From: Sanderia malayensis
Taxonomy: Eukaryota > Cnidaria > Scyphozoa > Semaeostomeae > Pelagiidae
NCBI GenBank assembly: GCA_013076295.1
Contig: RQOL01000616.1
Span: forward strand, 558,001 to 622,000
Length of the DNA: 64,000 bases
Direction: 5' to 3'
In this document: positions 1 to 12,535 of the stretch, piece after piece
How positions within the stretch are numbered: the first letter of the stretch is position 1
How the letters are laid out: each line of letters starts with the position of its first letter
Made by a program: the position numbers and the translations under genes
Notes under the pieces: generated by a model
The model's input: only the letters and a program-made list of their open reading frames with translations
What the model was told of the DNA's origin: nothing
The model's database searches: none

Positions 1-1383
1 CATTTTTGATCTGTATGCGAGTATGGTGCATTTTATAGTTGTTTAATTCAATTACTGATACCTACTTTAGATTCTTGGGTGCCAAAATTTGTCGTGGTTT
101 ATAGTTTCATATAAAAAGTTACCATGTGTTGTAACAGTTAACAAACCAATAAGAACTGGTTGAATGAAACATGGCAATTAAACATTGTAGTTGAATAATT
201 ATAGATACAATTGCTCTATATGGTTTCTTGGACACCTGATCCAACAGAATAGTATAGCTGGTATAATATTTATATTTCCTAAAGCCTCATATTTGGTGAT
301 ACCGGTTTGAGGGGTGATTCCTTTGTTTCGCGTATTCTTGGCGTCTGACCACAACCACCAACAATTGGTATCATTGCAGCAAGATAAGATAAGCGCCGCC
401 GGCCTGTGATGAAATCTTTTTGCGTTTTTAATCAGTGCTTGAACAAATAGAAATGTGTTTGGTTTGCGCTTTTCATTTCAACCGTTACTTCGCTATTCTG
501 ACGAACATTCAGCAAAGACTGTTACTGTTTGCATTGAAAATGGTCTGATTGCATTTGTCATTGTATATCATTCGCAACCTTTTAAAGCTTGTCTGTCTGA
601 CGCTATTTTGATTACTGTTATACGTAACTGCTGATCATTCGAGTCAATATTGAATTATATATTCTGTGTGTTTCATGCCGCCATTCTTGATACTCGTCAG
701 CCATTCTTATCTCTGATCTTCTTTCAATATAATATGACAGAGTTTGTTCGTCAAAGTTTAACAGCCCTGCATATTTTACAAAATTTTTGTCCATCGCATG
801 ACCCAAAAGCTATTAAAATTAATTATGTCCCATTTGATTTACGATTAGATATCCTAATTTTGAGACTTTGAGAGCTTCTGGTCTTGACATCTCGAACTCA
901 AGAGAGTCGTCCAGGTTCCCTTTGGCACAAACACGATTCTCTGGCCTGACATCAACAGCCTCGTTCTACAATTTCTAAATTTTAAATCCATCCCATCCTT
1001 AGTTAATCAAAATATCAATGAAATTATCTAATTGCAGTTTATCTTATCTTGATTTATTCGGGTTTGATTTTCCCTTTACATTTCTCGATTTTTAACCATG
1101 AGCATATGTTTGCGTTCAAGATTTTGATAATGGAAACCAAAGACCGATTTTGCTGACTCATTAAATTTCGAAGTTCTCTCACGTTCAAATTGACAATGGA
1201 GGTAACTATCACATTTGACAGGAGGAAACACTCGAGTCCTTCGTAAAGCTGATTTTCGTGTGCATTGCGTAATTTTTTTATTTGCTTAATTTTCACGCGT
1301 ATTCGAGAACCGTGTCTTTTTAAATTATCAACGACACGCAGGTTTCTATCTGACACTACTTAATAACATTAAATAGCCCGAAG

Positions 1384-1416
<33 letters not shown>

Positions 1417-1935
1417 AATTTATTTTACGTTGGCAAGAAAAAAAAATATATATACATAGCTAATAAGCTAATTAACGCCAACAAGATAAAGTTTAAAACC
1501 TATTTTACAATTTCCCAAATAAATAAATAAATAAATAAATTAATTAATTAAATTAAATAAAATTAATTAAAGAGAGCGATCCTATTCCATTCTGCCAGTC
1601 CAAATCGACTTGCGGCAGTGTTTTGGAATTATCCAATAATATTTCGAGCATTTCGTGTGTATCGGCCAGTTACACTAATCTTCCAGGTGCGTTTTTTTAT
1701 AATCTCATTGCTTTTGTCAATCTTTATGTGCATGCTATACAGCACGTTGTATTTTGATGCTAGACCATTTTTGACATATGATTTATTAAACAAACAACAA
1801 TTTAGAATGATCTTAAGTAAGCCCTCCTTATAAGCATAAGCATATATTGGATAATAAAATTGGCAACTGAAAGTGTGACAATAATTATTTTTTTGGCTAT
1901 AACTTAAAATGCATGCCAAGTGGTGTTAATTAATC

Positions 1936-2225
1936 GGTGGTGTAGCCTAGCGGTTAAGGCTCTGGGTTTGATCCTCTTGAGGCCATGCCTTTACTGGTTC
2001 AAATCCGCATATGGTCAGAACCACGAACAACAAGCTGTCAGCCAACCCAGCTCTTCATCCTTCCGTGGTCGTTAATTTTGGGAAAGTAATGTACGATGGA
2101 TATGGAACCGCTATTCTTATTGTTCTATGTTTTTCAGAGACACATTTGCATGACCGATTTGATGGATACCTGGGTTGGACTACGGCTATTGCCCATTGTG
2201 GTGCGGTGTTTGCTGAGGACAAATA
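1936..2225 (+). mobile_element. tRNA-derived SINE (probable)
   Basis: TAGCCTAGCGG fits the pol III A box and GGTTCAAATCC, about 50 bases downstream, fits the B box. The D-stem half-sites GCCT and AGGC pair around the A box. The A-to-B distance is longer than in most tRNAs, and I could not pair an acceptor stem, so this is not a functional tRNA. A non-tRNA body follows. The right boundary is approximate, set near a second conserved-looking block (gatacctgggttgg) and the start of the 60-bp tandem array. Family assignment would need a SINE library. Confidence 0.5.
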
Positions 2226-2274
2226 AGATGACTTGTGGACAGTTGTCCGGTTTACGAACGTGTCCGTTGATAAC

Positions 2275-2640
2275 TTTACCAAGCGTACATGTGCAGCACT
2301 GAAACCTTGCGTTTAACAATGTATCAATTGTCATGAAACCAAGCGTACATATGCAGCACTGAAACCTTGCTTTTTATCAATGTATCACTTGTCATGAAGC
2401 CAAGCGTACATGTGCAGCACTGAAACCTTGCGCTTGACAATGTATCACTTGTCATGTGAAACCAAGCGTGCATGTGTAGCACTGAAACCTTACGCTTAAC
2501 AATGTATCACTTGTCATGAAACCAAGCGCACATATGCAGCACTGAAACCTTGCGCTTGACAATGTATCACTTGTCATGAAACCAAGCGTGCATATGCAGC
2601 ACTGAAACCTTACGCTTAACAATGTATCACTTGTCATGAA
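2275..2640. repeat. 60-bp tandem repeat, about 6 copies
   Basis: A 60-base unit (core gaaaccaagcgtacatgtgc, followed by agcactgaaacc) is repeated about six times with a few substitutions and small indels. Short frames run through the array on both strands because 60 is divisible by 3. I do not regard them as genes. Confidence 0.85.
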
Positions 2641-3460
2641 ACCTGCTTTATAGTTTTTAATTTAATTTCACTAATAACACAGATCAACTCATCGTGTGTA
2701 TTCACACAATTTAAGGTTAATGCATTAGATTGCACATCCCATCATTTCTTTAGTTTTTCTCTTAAGAACCGTTTTTTATGATTGTATACACTTGTATACG
2801 ATATTAATCTGCTTTGTTTTGACTACTCAAACGTTTTAACGCTGTGTAAACAGCTGCAAAGTGTCTCCACTCTTAAATAGAATAGCTTGCTATTTTGCAA
2901 TGTTATTCAACGTAAGCTTATAAGAAGATCACATACAACAATCTTGCATTCAACATTCCACTTTGCATTGTAGCATACATTTGTTGATGTATTCTACTTT
3001 ATCTGCTTCCTGCGTTATTATTTGTGTTCGTTTTATTGTGCTTTACATCTGCCATGGCATTGGCTCTGATGCTGTTTTGTTTTGTGATTGCTGTGTGTTA
3101 TGTTTCATCGTAAGTGGACTAGACTGCAACAGCTGTATTATTGATAGCTGCAATGTGGCATTGTATTATTCAGATTCATTGTCATATGGTTGACGCATTG
3201 AAAGATCAATATGGAACATCGGAATCGGAAAGCACTCTACAGAAATGGACTATTGTTTTTGTTGAATGCTGCCATTATATCTTGGTTTATTTTTTATCTG
3301 TGGTTGTATTTTGGGTTGTTGTTTGTTGCACGGGCATGATGTTTGCTCTATCTGGTTTATTGTTTATTGTTTATTGTTTACTTCACCTGGCTCTTGAAGT
3401 TTGGAATCGCATTCCGAAATGCAGGGTCCGTTGTTAAGACAATTCCTCATCTTATAATTT

Positions 3461-3645
3461 CAGGCTATTCATATATGCTTCTTTACAGTTTCAGACTATG
3501 CGTATATGCTTCTTTTTAGTTTCAGGCTATGCGTATATGCTTCTTTACAGTTTCACACTATGCGTGTATGCTTCTTTATAGTTTCAGGCTATGCGTATAT
3601 GCTTCTTTATAGTTTCAGGCTATATGCGTATATGCTTCGTAAGAT
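3461..3645. repeat. 31-bp tandem repeat, about 6 copies
   Basis: The unit tttcaggctatgcgtatatg followed by cttctttatag recurs six times, with substitutions and a degenerate last copy. It ends just before a perfect palindrome. No coding meaning is visible. Confidence 0.85.
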
Positions 3646-3656
3646 ATTCTTTAAAC

Positions 3657-3687
3657 AAATTCATCTTCCATGATGGAAGATGAATTT
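3657..3687. repeat. Perfect 15-bp-arm palindrome
   Basis: AAATTCATCTTCCAT is followed by one base and then its exact reverse complement. No tract of T that would make it terminator-like, and no adjacent gene, is evident. Confidence 0.8.
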
Positions 3688-6465
3688 TTCGGTGGAAGGT
3701 ATATGTTTTCTGAAGCATGATTTCTCGGGAACTTTTCATTTCTGCAAGCTGCTTAAGGTTTTAAGCTGTGCCTAATAGAATTTGTATCTACGAATGTTGT
3801 GTTTACAGATCTTGCAAGATCTCGGAAACTTTGACCAGGTCTTTGAAGAATGACAAGGGATGCAATATACGGACGTGTTTAGAATTTAACCCCTTTTATT
3901 TCGGAAGATTTATGTTAAGAATTGTATTTGCGGAAATTTTTCGTAACTTGCGGTGCTGCATCCATTCTTTTTTAAATTTTCAGTTATATCAACTATCACC
4001 AGTGCATGTGAATATGTAAAATTCGAGGCAGGAAAAGTAACACAATTACAAGCCAGGTCGATTTTGAGCTCTTGAAGCCATGCAGCAAATTGTCACATGC
4101 TGAAGTTAAGTTAAGGTTCTGATGAAAATTGGAGGATCTTTACATACGCTCATATGTTACACACAAGCATATAATTGTATTAAACAGGATTGGCTATTTC
4201 TGCTGTTAATTATCAATGATTTATTATTCAATCTTACTTTCGATCAGCTTTAATTCAATACATTGCCTTATTAATTATAATTACTGATCAAGGGCAATGA
4301 AGTTTGCAAATTTGATGACCAATATTAGTTTTATCCATTTTTTGTGTTTTTCTAATCGAGCTTGGAGAGAGCGTAGCAGAGCCGATCTCGTACAGCTGCT
4401 ACACGTGGCTTTATTTGCAGCTTTCTTTTCTTCTTTCATTCCAAACAGAATAACCACGTCATTTGTTGTTGTTTTTTGGTGATGTGAAATTATACTCACT
4501 CATAATTTCTCAAGAATAACGACCTGTAGGTTTCTTTGCACAACACTAAATTGTCACTGCTATCACACGTCTACCAGAGAATCACACACATGTAATAATG
4601 ATTATCGAATCATTTTTGCATACAAATGCTCTCGTGTTAACTTTTCGTCGATTTGTCCTCCGTGTACAAATTAGCGCAAAACAAAGTTTTGTGTATACAA
4701 AGGGTGCACATGGATTGATCGCAACTCTAAGTAATCTCGAGCTCACACGAGGTTGTATTTCATAAGTTATTTCAAGACCCAAATTTGAACCAGATTTAAA
4801 AGATTTTGCAATTGAAATCTGCTCGACACATCGAATAAATTAACTTATCCCATTGTCAATCTATCGAGGTTTAATTGAATTTCTCGAAAATATTTATGAA
4901 GGGGTTCTTCTGGGGTGGTTTGCTAGATAGATGTTTTTTCATTTGCTGTATAGTCTTGTGATGCAATTAGCACTTGATTTTAATGTTTTTTATGCTATAT
5001 GCTCTTCTGTTCTTATAATGCTTTCAAAGGAGCACTTGTTTTTGTCAGCTGGGATATATAAAGCTATGTTTTTTGAGCCTTTAGATATTTCGATAACCTA
5101 AAATATAGAACTTATCGATTTGTAAACATGATTCCAGTTTGCCCCATTTACCCAGCTGATTGCATCTGCACAGAACACAGCTATCATTATACTGTTATGC
5201 AGCATGATTCAATTTTCATCTTATATATCTGGTTGCTGATATCTGCCAGTTATGAACGACCATAGATTAGCAAACTCTTCATCAAAGAGCGAAACGTCAA
5301 CAAGCTGCACAAAGCTGCAACCAGATTTGTGCTGCTATCATGTGGCATCCTTTGTGCGGCAGAAAATTTCAACACATTCGTCATCTACTTGTTTACCTTT
5401 CTAATTACGAAAAACGAGCGAAATTGAGGATATTTTAAGCGTGTTTCCACCTCTTTTTGAGCGGAGTCTTACAATTGCTAGCCAACATAATAAAATCCTA
5501 TTTCTTATTCAATTTGCAGCTTTAAAATACCTGCTCCGTGTTCACTCACATTCGTACCTGCTCTTCTCCGCAGAGCTAACGCTTAAATCTCCTTCCATGT
5601 GCACGCTTACAAAAAATATCTTGTTAATTATAAACAGTATAATATGCATTTGCGAATTAAGGTTAAGCCGCGTGAATTTCTTCCAGTTATATCCGTTGAC
5701 CTGCATATATATATATATATGTATATATAGCCTTGTGTTTCGGTGCCGAAATTTGTGTGAAACGGTAAACAAAACTTCCTTTAATATTGTTGGGAGAAAT
5801 ACTGATAAAAAATTCAACATGTTCAACAACTTTTTTTTATTAGTATTAATTTACCCATCAGCTGGGCTCGTATACATCTATGTATTCTGAAATCTATATT
5901 TTCTCGACATGATATGCATTTAATCCAGGCCACATGAATTCTTAATGCTTTTCATTTTGAAATTTTTAATTCAAGCTGTCTTTATGATGTTGTTTAGGTC
6001 AACAGTTCTAAGCTAAGAATGTTCTATTTTTATGATTTATTTTGTTTTTATCTATACACGATCGCTACAAGATACAATTCTCCAATTTTAAAACAATGCT
6101 ATACGCAATTTTGTGAAGATGCCACTTATATAGAGTCCTTGCCGTCAACAATTAACATCTTTTGGTCTAATTAATTATAAGGGTTGTTATAAAGTCCCTT
6201 TGATCGATATTTTTCGATCTCTCGATATACGGTATAGCACACGAAATCGAAATAAAACAGTTGACAAATATTGCATTTACGCTTCTGTCAATCCGCACAC
6301 ATATACTCGATATAAATTTTTATGGCTTTTAATATAGATTTGTCAGGTCCCAAACTCATCCCTGCTATAAAATACTTTGTCAACATTCTTGTTTTGCAAA
6401 TAAATAAAGCCTAGTCTCGAACATTGAAATTGTGTTCACAAACCTTGTCTGTAAACTGCCTCACC

Positions 6466-6471
6466 TTTATT
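6466..6471 (-). promoter_or_regulatory. Possible poly(A) signal of the calcium sensor gene
   Basis: TTTATT on the plus strand reads AATAAA on the minus strand, about 130 bases past the stop codon of the calcium sensor gene. The position suits a 3' end signal; no downstream element was verified. Confidence 0.45.
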
Positions 6472-6597
6472 TTTTTTAAATAATGATCAGTGTTAGTAGC
6501 TAGCACAAGCAGCAGTAGTTTTATTAGTGGAAATTAATCAAACTTTCGTCTAGTCAGCGAATTTCAAAAGACATCCATATGAACCGCAAGCGTGAAT

Positions 6598-7164
6598 TCA
6601 TTGCTGCAACAATTTTAAGATAGTGGGATCGTCTTTGGCTGCTTCAACGAACTCTTCGATGGTTACTTCACCATCCCCATCCTCATCCATTCTTTGAAAT
6701 AGTTGTGCTGCTAGGACATCCGGCGGTTCCTGGTCTTCTGCTTCTTTCCTTCCTTCTTCGGTACCTGACATCATCTTGTATATCGATTTTATTATCTCCA
6801 CTAACTCATCCTCCGTAATCGTGCCACTGCCATCAATGTCGTACATGTTGAAGGCCCATCGCAATTTGTCTTCCTTTGTACCGTGGCAAGTTATCGACAG
6901 GCCGCAGATGAATTCGCGGAAATCGATCGACCCATTGCCATCTTTATCGAACGTGCGGAATACATGCGTGGCAAACTTGGTTGCATCTCCTGCCTTGAAG
7001 AAATTCTTGTAAATTTGCTCGAACTCCTTTTTTGTCATTTTACCCGACGGGCAGTCCTTCATAAAGCCCTTGTACCACTTGTCCAACTCTCTGTCGCTGA
7101 ACGCTGTACACTGTCGCAGATGCGTAAGGTTTTCAGCCGTGAGCTTGCTCTGGTGTTTGCCCAT
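6598..7164 (-). CDS. Neuronal calcium sensor, visinin-like/hippocalcin type
   Basis: An intact 188-residue protein in one exon. It is a calcium-myristoyl switch protein of the neuronal calcium sensor family. MGKxxSKL at the N-terminus is a myristoylation site. The WYKGF-KDCPSG segment (residues 30-41) marks the first EF-hand, which is degenerate and should not bind calcium, as is usual in the family. Three canonical 12-residue loops follow: DKDGNGSIDFRE at 73-84, DIDGSGTITEDE at 109-120 and DEDGDGEVTIEE at 160-171. Length is within the family's usual range (about 190). The overall pattern is closest to visinin-like and hippocalcin proteins, but I cannot choose between subfamilies, so no symbol is given. 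Family members regulate membrane guanylate cyclases, channels or receptors; the target here is unknown. Lack of introns is unusual for this family and could mean intron loss or retroposition. Confidence 0.93.
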   Translation of the reverse strand: MGKHQSKLTAENLTHLRQCTAFSDRELDKWYKGFMKDCPSGKMTKKEFEQIYKNFFKAGDATKFATHVFRTFDKDGNGSIDFREFICGLSITCHGTKEDKLRWAFNMYDIDGSGTITEDELVEIIKSIYKMMSGTEEGRKEAEDQEPPDVLAAQLFQRMDEDGDGEVTIEEFVEAAKDDPTILKLLQQ

Positions 7165-8061
7165 GTCGATGATATTCTTTCTCTATGCAATGTGTATAAA
7201 CGCTAGTAATACACACCGAGTAGCGATGCGAGAGCGAAGCCCAGCTCGTGCAGCCAACGTCTGCTCTGATAAATAAACGAGATTACGATCTGCAAACCAA
7301 CTTGTCTGGGTTAGCGATTTATATATACAACACTTTGTGACCCCTGTGCTCGCCTATATACGTGCTTGTGTATATATGCTTCTTACGCTTGTCTTGTTGT
7401 ATGTGGTTGCTTTGTTTTGATGATTATGATTTGCTACTCGTCATGTAAGTTCTCTGCGTGTCGGATGCGATGTGGGATACAGCAGGCCACCTCCTAACTA
7501 CACTCAGACCCAGCGAGTTGCTTTGATGCTGTTCCTATTGATTCTCCGCTTTTAGCCAACAGCTGATAAGCTCACACCTGACCACGAAGCTACTGTCAAT
7601 GCTGCATGCAACGTGCATGCAATTATTTCCGCGTGTTGAATTGCCTCGACCAATGTGATGCTTTCGTCTTCCAGTACGAATTGTTTAGACAACCAACAAA
7701 CCGGCTCGTTGTCCGACTAATATATTCCGACTAATACTCTGTGTAAGCCCTTCATTAATTATTCACCATCGTTGTTACAAACGATTCAACGATAAGAGCA
7801 AGCCAAATTGTTCGGTGCCCATTGATGTAAAAAGCAGCTTGTTGTCTCTGAGATCTACTATTCCATGCTATTATCGAATCTGACGTGAACATATACAGCT
7901 TTATATCAGGTGCACTCTTTAATTACGTCGCTACACAGTTGATAGAGCGCTCAGTGTGTACACCTAAACACGCCTTAGGCCAGTCAAGTCAAATGCTGCT
8001 GTTAATCATCCTAATCTACGTAAATAATACCTGTTCTAATTCCATTAAGCTTTTAATTTTA

Positions 8062-8490
8062 GATGATAATGATGATGATCATGGTAATAATGATGATGAT
8101 TATGATGACAGTAATAATGATGATAGTAATAGTGGTGATGATTATGGTGATAGTAATAATGATGATGGTTATGATGATAGTAATAGTGATGATGGTTATG
8201 ATTATGATTATGATGATGATTCTGATGATACAGTCAAATCTGTCTAATTCGAACACCCTGGGGAAGCGTGAAAATGTTCGAATTACAAAAGTTCGAATTA
8301 TGGAAGGTTGTTTGATAAGAATTGGTTCATTGGTGTTCCTTGAAGGGACGGAGAATTCAGTTCGAATTAGATAAAGATCGAACTACACGAGTTCGAGCTA
8401 TGCAGATTTGACTGTAGTAATAATGATGATGATTATGATGATGATTATGATGATAGTAATAGTGATGATGATTATGATGACAGTAGCTAA
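8062..8490. repeat. GAT trinucleotide microsatellite, interrupted
   Basis: Imperfect GAT/AAT repeats fill about 8062-8228 and 8417-8490. They are split by a miniature transposon at 8231-8414. Low-complexity Asp/Asn or Met/Ile frames across it are artefacts of the repeat. Confidence 0.85.
8231..8414. mobile_element. TA-flanked miniature element (CAGTCAAATCTG ends)
   Basis: The element starts CAGTCAAATCTG and ends CAGATTTGACTG, an inverted pair, with TA on both sides. Internally, TTCGAA words recur on both strands. TA target duplication and short inverted ends fit a Tc1/mariner-type non-autonomous element of 184 bases. It has no coding capacity. Confidence 0.75.
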
Positions 8491-10719
8491 TAATGATGAT
8501 GATTATGAAACATTGCAAAGAATCATGGATGAATTATTAATCGAGGCTGAGTTTCATTGCACGCTGACATGTTTGCTTTCTGCTTTTGAACTGTATTTTT
8601 GTTGTAATGTGAATTGAATAGGCATAACGGCTGCAAATAATTTGTTTGACATCCCGGGCTTTTTGCTCTGTGGTTCATAGTTATTTTATGAATAAGATCA
8701 AGCCGCTATATATTGAAATCTGTTGGATTCTATTGGGATTTATTGACGAGCAGTTCGGTTAGATTATATTTCTCGCCGAAGCACATTCATATTTTATGAA
8801 TGTACATATTTTCAATTTTCACAAAAGTATATGCGCGCGCTTTTTTTCCTCGTCATATTTCGTTAGTGCGCTCGCGCCATTTTATGAATAGTAACCGTGA
8901 TGCAAAGGTACATTGAAGTTCGTCGTTTTAAGAGAGGTTCTTGGGTTCTTGGAAAGTATAGCAAAGTTTCTTTGTCTCTTTCTTGAAAAGAGAAGAAGAT
9001 TCGTTGTTTTCTATTAAGATGTAAAAGTGGTCGGGATAATTTGTTTGTCTAAAAAGAAGCACTTCTTTTGAAACTTTCTCTGTTTCCAACATCAGATAAT
9101 GCGTCGTTCATGATGTATGACGTCATATTTATATTAAATTTATCCCTGTTAATGGATTCAACGAGTTTTCGGGACTAATGTGAAGAGCAAATTTTGTTCG
9201 CCAATTCAAAATAGAAAATGCAGAACCTGTAATACATCAAGAAGTACCGATAACAACATAATGAAATATCTCGGCTAATTAACTTAAGGAAGCGTATGCG
9301 CTTATTTCCAAAGTATGGTCGATGTTTGACTTCTCTTCCATTGAAAATTAATTGATTTTTTTGCGCAAAGTTGGCCATGTTTGGTCTTTTTAATTTGTAT
9401 TTTCGCTTCTATTTTCATAATTTCTTGTATTGAGCAGCTTCTGCTTGCCATAACAAATGCAAATCGCTTAACAGACGTGCAACAGCTGTTTATGGACGAT
9501 GTGCAGCCGTGCGCTGCGCAGCAGGTCGTCTCTTCATGTTGCAGAAGGGATTTTATCTGCATTCTCACAGTGCACGCTTTTATTTGGTAAACAAACTTGG
9601 ATCAACGCTCAGTGCTAAATATTTCTTAATTTGGCATGAACTTCACGACGCTGTAGTACTGAAATCTTTTTTATGTTCGGGATCTAACATCATTTTATTG
9701 TTTCGAGGTTCAACATTTTTAGATGAACCTTGTACACAACCTGTGTACATCATTGTAAAAGTTGCAATATTTTTCGAACAAAAATGAACACAATTCTTGA
9801 TATTTTTTATAGTTTGAAGTCCGTTTTGGATCCCACAACGTTAAATCAAATAAAATCTAAAATCAAAATGGTCGAGATCAGGATGACGAGTTTTCATGAC
9901 ACATTTCTCTGTATTTACTCAGACTGATATTTAAGAATGGAAATTTTACAGTTTCTTATTTATTCTCGAGCCAAGTGCCAAAGTTTTGGTCATCCTAGTT
10001 CCAGTTTCTTACAAACCGTATTTTTATGAAAATACGTGTATTGAGCGTGTTGCAGTCACTGTTTTATCATCATGTATTCAACTCTTGTTTCTACCCTACC
10101 CCCTTATAATAATGACGCGGTTGATTGGTTACACATTAAAAATTTGGACATGCGCGTTCAGACAGGTAGATACTGTATTGGCTAATCTTTAGCGACAGTG
10201 AAATTTGATTGGAGAAAAATAGCAGGTAATAGCGAGGTTTTATTATGAAAGTAATCATGGCCTACAGGTGAAAATTTGATAGATTATGCTGTCTAATCCT
10301 CAAATCATCTTCATTGGCGTCATATTTAATTTTCTAATTCAGTTCAGCCCAATTTACTTATAGTTAGAACGGCTGTTTATAATTCAATTCAATTAAGTTC
10401 ACTGTCGAATTTCAGTTCAGTTCATTTTATCATTCATAATACTTATTTCACTTTGAAAAGTGGCGGTTAATTTTGTCCTGTGTTAGGTCGGGTTTGCCCC
10501 AGAACGAGGCAGACTTAGTTGGAAACGCAGGCCAATTTGCTTCAAAGCAAATTGTCATACTTGTAAGGAGGGCGGAGATTGGGGCACTTTGAGTGTCAAT
10601 TGTCTGAATAGCAAAGACAGGGCCTCAAAGTAACGAACTTTGCCAAGCGTTAAAATCAAGCATGTTACTCATCACGTGATACGCGAAGCTCTGGACACGT
10701 GTTTGGCCATAGCTATGTG

Positions 10720-10948
10720 CAATGGCGTAGACAGGAAATTTTATAGGGGGGGGGGGCGAGAAATTCATATTTTCAGACAAAAATTTAATAACCATTTTTG
10801 TTTCTTAAATTCTAAGGAAATTAGCTAGAACTGAACGTAAACAGAAGATTTTATTTTCCCACAACATCAGCAATTTTCCGACAAAACGGCAGTTTAGCTC
10901 TACAGGGGGGTTTTTGCCCCATCTGACCCCCCTCTATCTACGCCACTG
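10720..10948. mobile_element. hAT-like miniature element, copy 1
   Basis: The ends are CAATGGCGTAGA and TCTACGCCACTG. Flanking octamers GCTATGTG and GTTATGTG differ at one base and look like an 8-bp target duplication, the hAT hallmark. Internal sequence (runs of G, then TTTTCCGACAAAACGGCAG, then runs of C) matches the element at 29778-29995 in the opposite orientation. Confidence 0.75.
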
Positions 10949-12535
10949 GTTATGTGAAAGAGCGTTCTTATGGCTGCAGAAAAGATTGTAAATTGTAAAC
11001 AAGTGTAGTGGATGAATAGATTATAAGAAGATCATTGTGAATTATTGCGCGTGAATTATTGCGAATATTAATCAAACTGAATGAGATGCGTTAGCATGAC
11101 GTCGTCTTTTTTTGTCGACAAATGCCTCTCTCGAAGCATGAATACATTTATGAACATTGTCCGTCTGTCTTGGCTGAAACATTAGAGTAAACCATCGCTG
11201 ACCACATGATTAATGATAAGCATTACGATTCTTTGAAAAATTTCAAATCTCACCACGGTCAGCATAACAATATTAATTATTTACTTTCTTACTTCAAATG
11301 CGTCCCAGGAGATCAAATGAAATGATGAGAAAGTTTCTCTTGAAAGCAGTACAATGCTTTTTCTCCTCTGATAAGCATCCATTGAATTGATATAAAGTAC
11401 TACCGTTACTAATATGCATTAATTGAAAGTCCGGTCACTTAATTTTCTCGTTATATGCGCTGCGAAAGAGGGCGTTAATCAAAAGCATGGGTTTTGTATC
11501 GCATTGGCACCGCGATGAATTGCTTGAGTAAGACGGGAAGAACAAGGGGGCGGAGAGGGGTGTTTACTTCCTCGATGCATTTTCGTTCTGGGTTAGCGAT
11601 TTCGTTCTGCAGCTGCCTGCATTTGCTATTTTTGAGTTTTTATGAGAATTTTCTGTGCCCGGGTTTTTATGTGCTGAGAATTCCCTCGATCAATATCAAA
11701 GCGAAGCTCTGTCAATTCCCATGGAATGGTCCAATTATGCAACCCACTTGGGTTTTCCTGCAATATAATGCACACCCGTGCATATCAAACGCTTCTGTTA
11801 TTTTGACAATGTAACGGTTAGGCTGTGTCCGAAGTTGGGGTTATTTTGTGAACTGCTAATCGAAGCTCTATTGTTTCAAAACTGTAAAATACTCCCGAGA
11901 AATAGTTCAGAGGTGCATGCGTTCGTTGCCTCCCATCAGATGCTGTTTCGAAATACCCGGCTGACTGGCTTTGTCTGAGCATTTGCTGTTCTGGTCGATT
12001 GACTTGGTTAATCAGAGCTGCTTTACCTGACTGGCTAAATTTCGTTGCTCTACTTGTAACGAAATTAACGATTTTATTTCGTTTCTGGGTGCAGAATTTA
12101 TGCAGCAAGTAAGAAAGAATCTCGAACACATCATGGGTGAGATAATTTTAATTATTTTTGGTAACTAAATTGTTTGCAAACTTCAAACTTAGAACACCAT
12201 TGCCTTTCCATGTTCAAATTGCAGTAAATATGTAGGTATTGTATTGTCGTATTGTTTTTCACACGAAAGGCTCTCTTTAGGATTTGTTTGTATAAGCCCG
12301 TTGTTAGGGCCCATTCAAAATGGCGACTTTGCGTCGCCAGTTTTCGTAAATATACGTACTTTGCACTCATGGTTCAGCATTTTATGAGAAGACTATAACA
12401 ATAGAAAAGCAACCTATTATACGAAAACCAAAAATGAACTTAAATCGATTAAACATGTATGAAGAAAGTACTTTTTATACTCTTCTGTTTCTGGGGATCT
12501 AGACTGAATGCATTTACAAAAGAATTATATTTTAA

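Larger units (their letters stand above)
1..6597. other. Gene-poor stretch left of the calcium sensor gene
   Basis: I recognise no conserved protein here. The open frames are short, lack family signatures and overlap on both strands. The stretch holds an ATT microsatellite near 1388-1413, an AAAT-type run near 1518-1560, a tRNA-derived SINE, two tandem arrays and a perfect palindrome (listed separately), and a short TA run near 5706-5720. The 3' UTR of the minus-strand calcium sensor gene should lie at the right end. Confidence 0.6.
7165..12535. other. Gene-poor stretch between the calcium sensor and WDR36
   Basis: This holds the putative 5' flank of the calcium sensor gene (right of 7164) and the 3' flank of WDR36 (left of 12536). 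I found no exon with a recognisable family signature. Contents are a GAT/GATGAT microsatellite at about 8062-8489 that contains a TA-flanked miniature element, and a hAT-like miniature element at 10720-10948. The rest is AT-rich sequence with short unsupported frames. Confidence 0.55.

Noticed and set aside
1942..2014. Functional tRNA gene
   Set aside because: Pol III boxes are present, but the acceptor stem does not pair and the A-to-B spacing is wrong, so I call it a SINE head.
5441..5890. 149-residue plus-strand frame
   Set aside because: Hydrophobic low-complexity translation of AT-rich DNA, with no family signature and an overlapping minus-strand frame.
12319..12345. ATGGCGACTTTGCGTCGCC as a possible first exon on the plus strand
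   Set aside because: The AAAATGGCGAC context looks promoter-like, but the frame stops after nine codons unless a weak donor is used, and I found no following exon.
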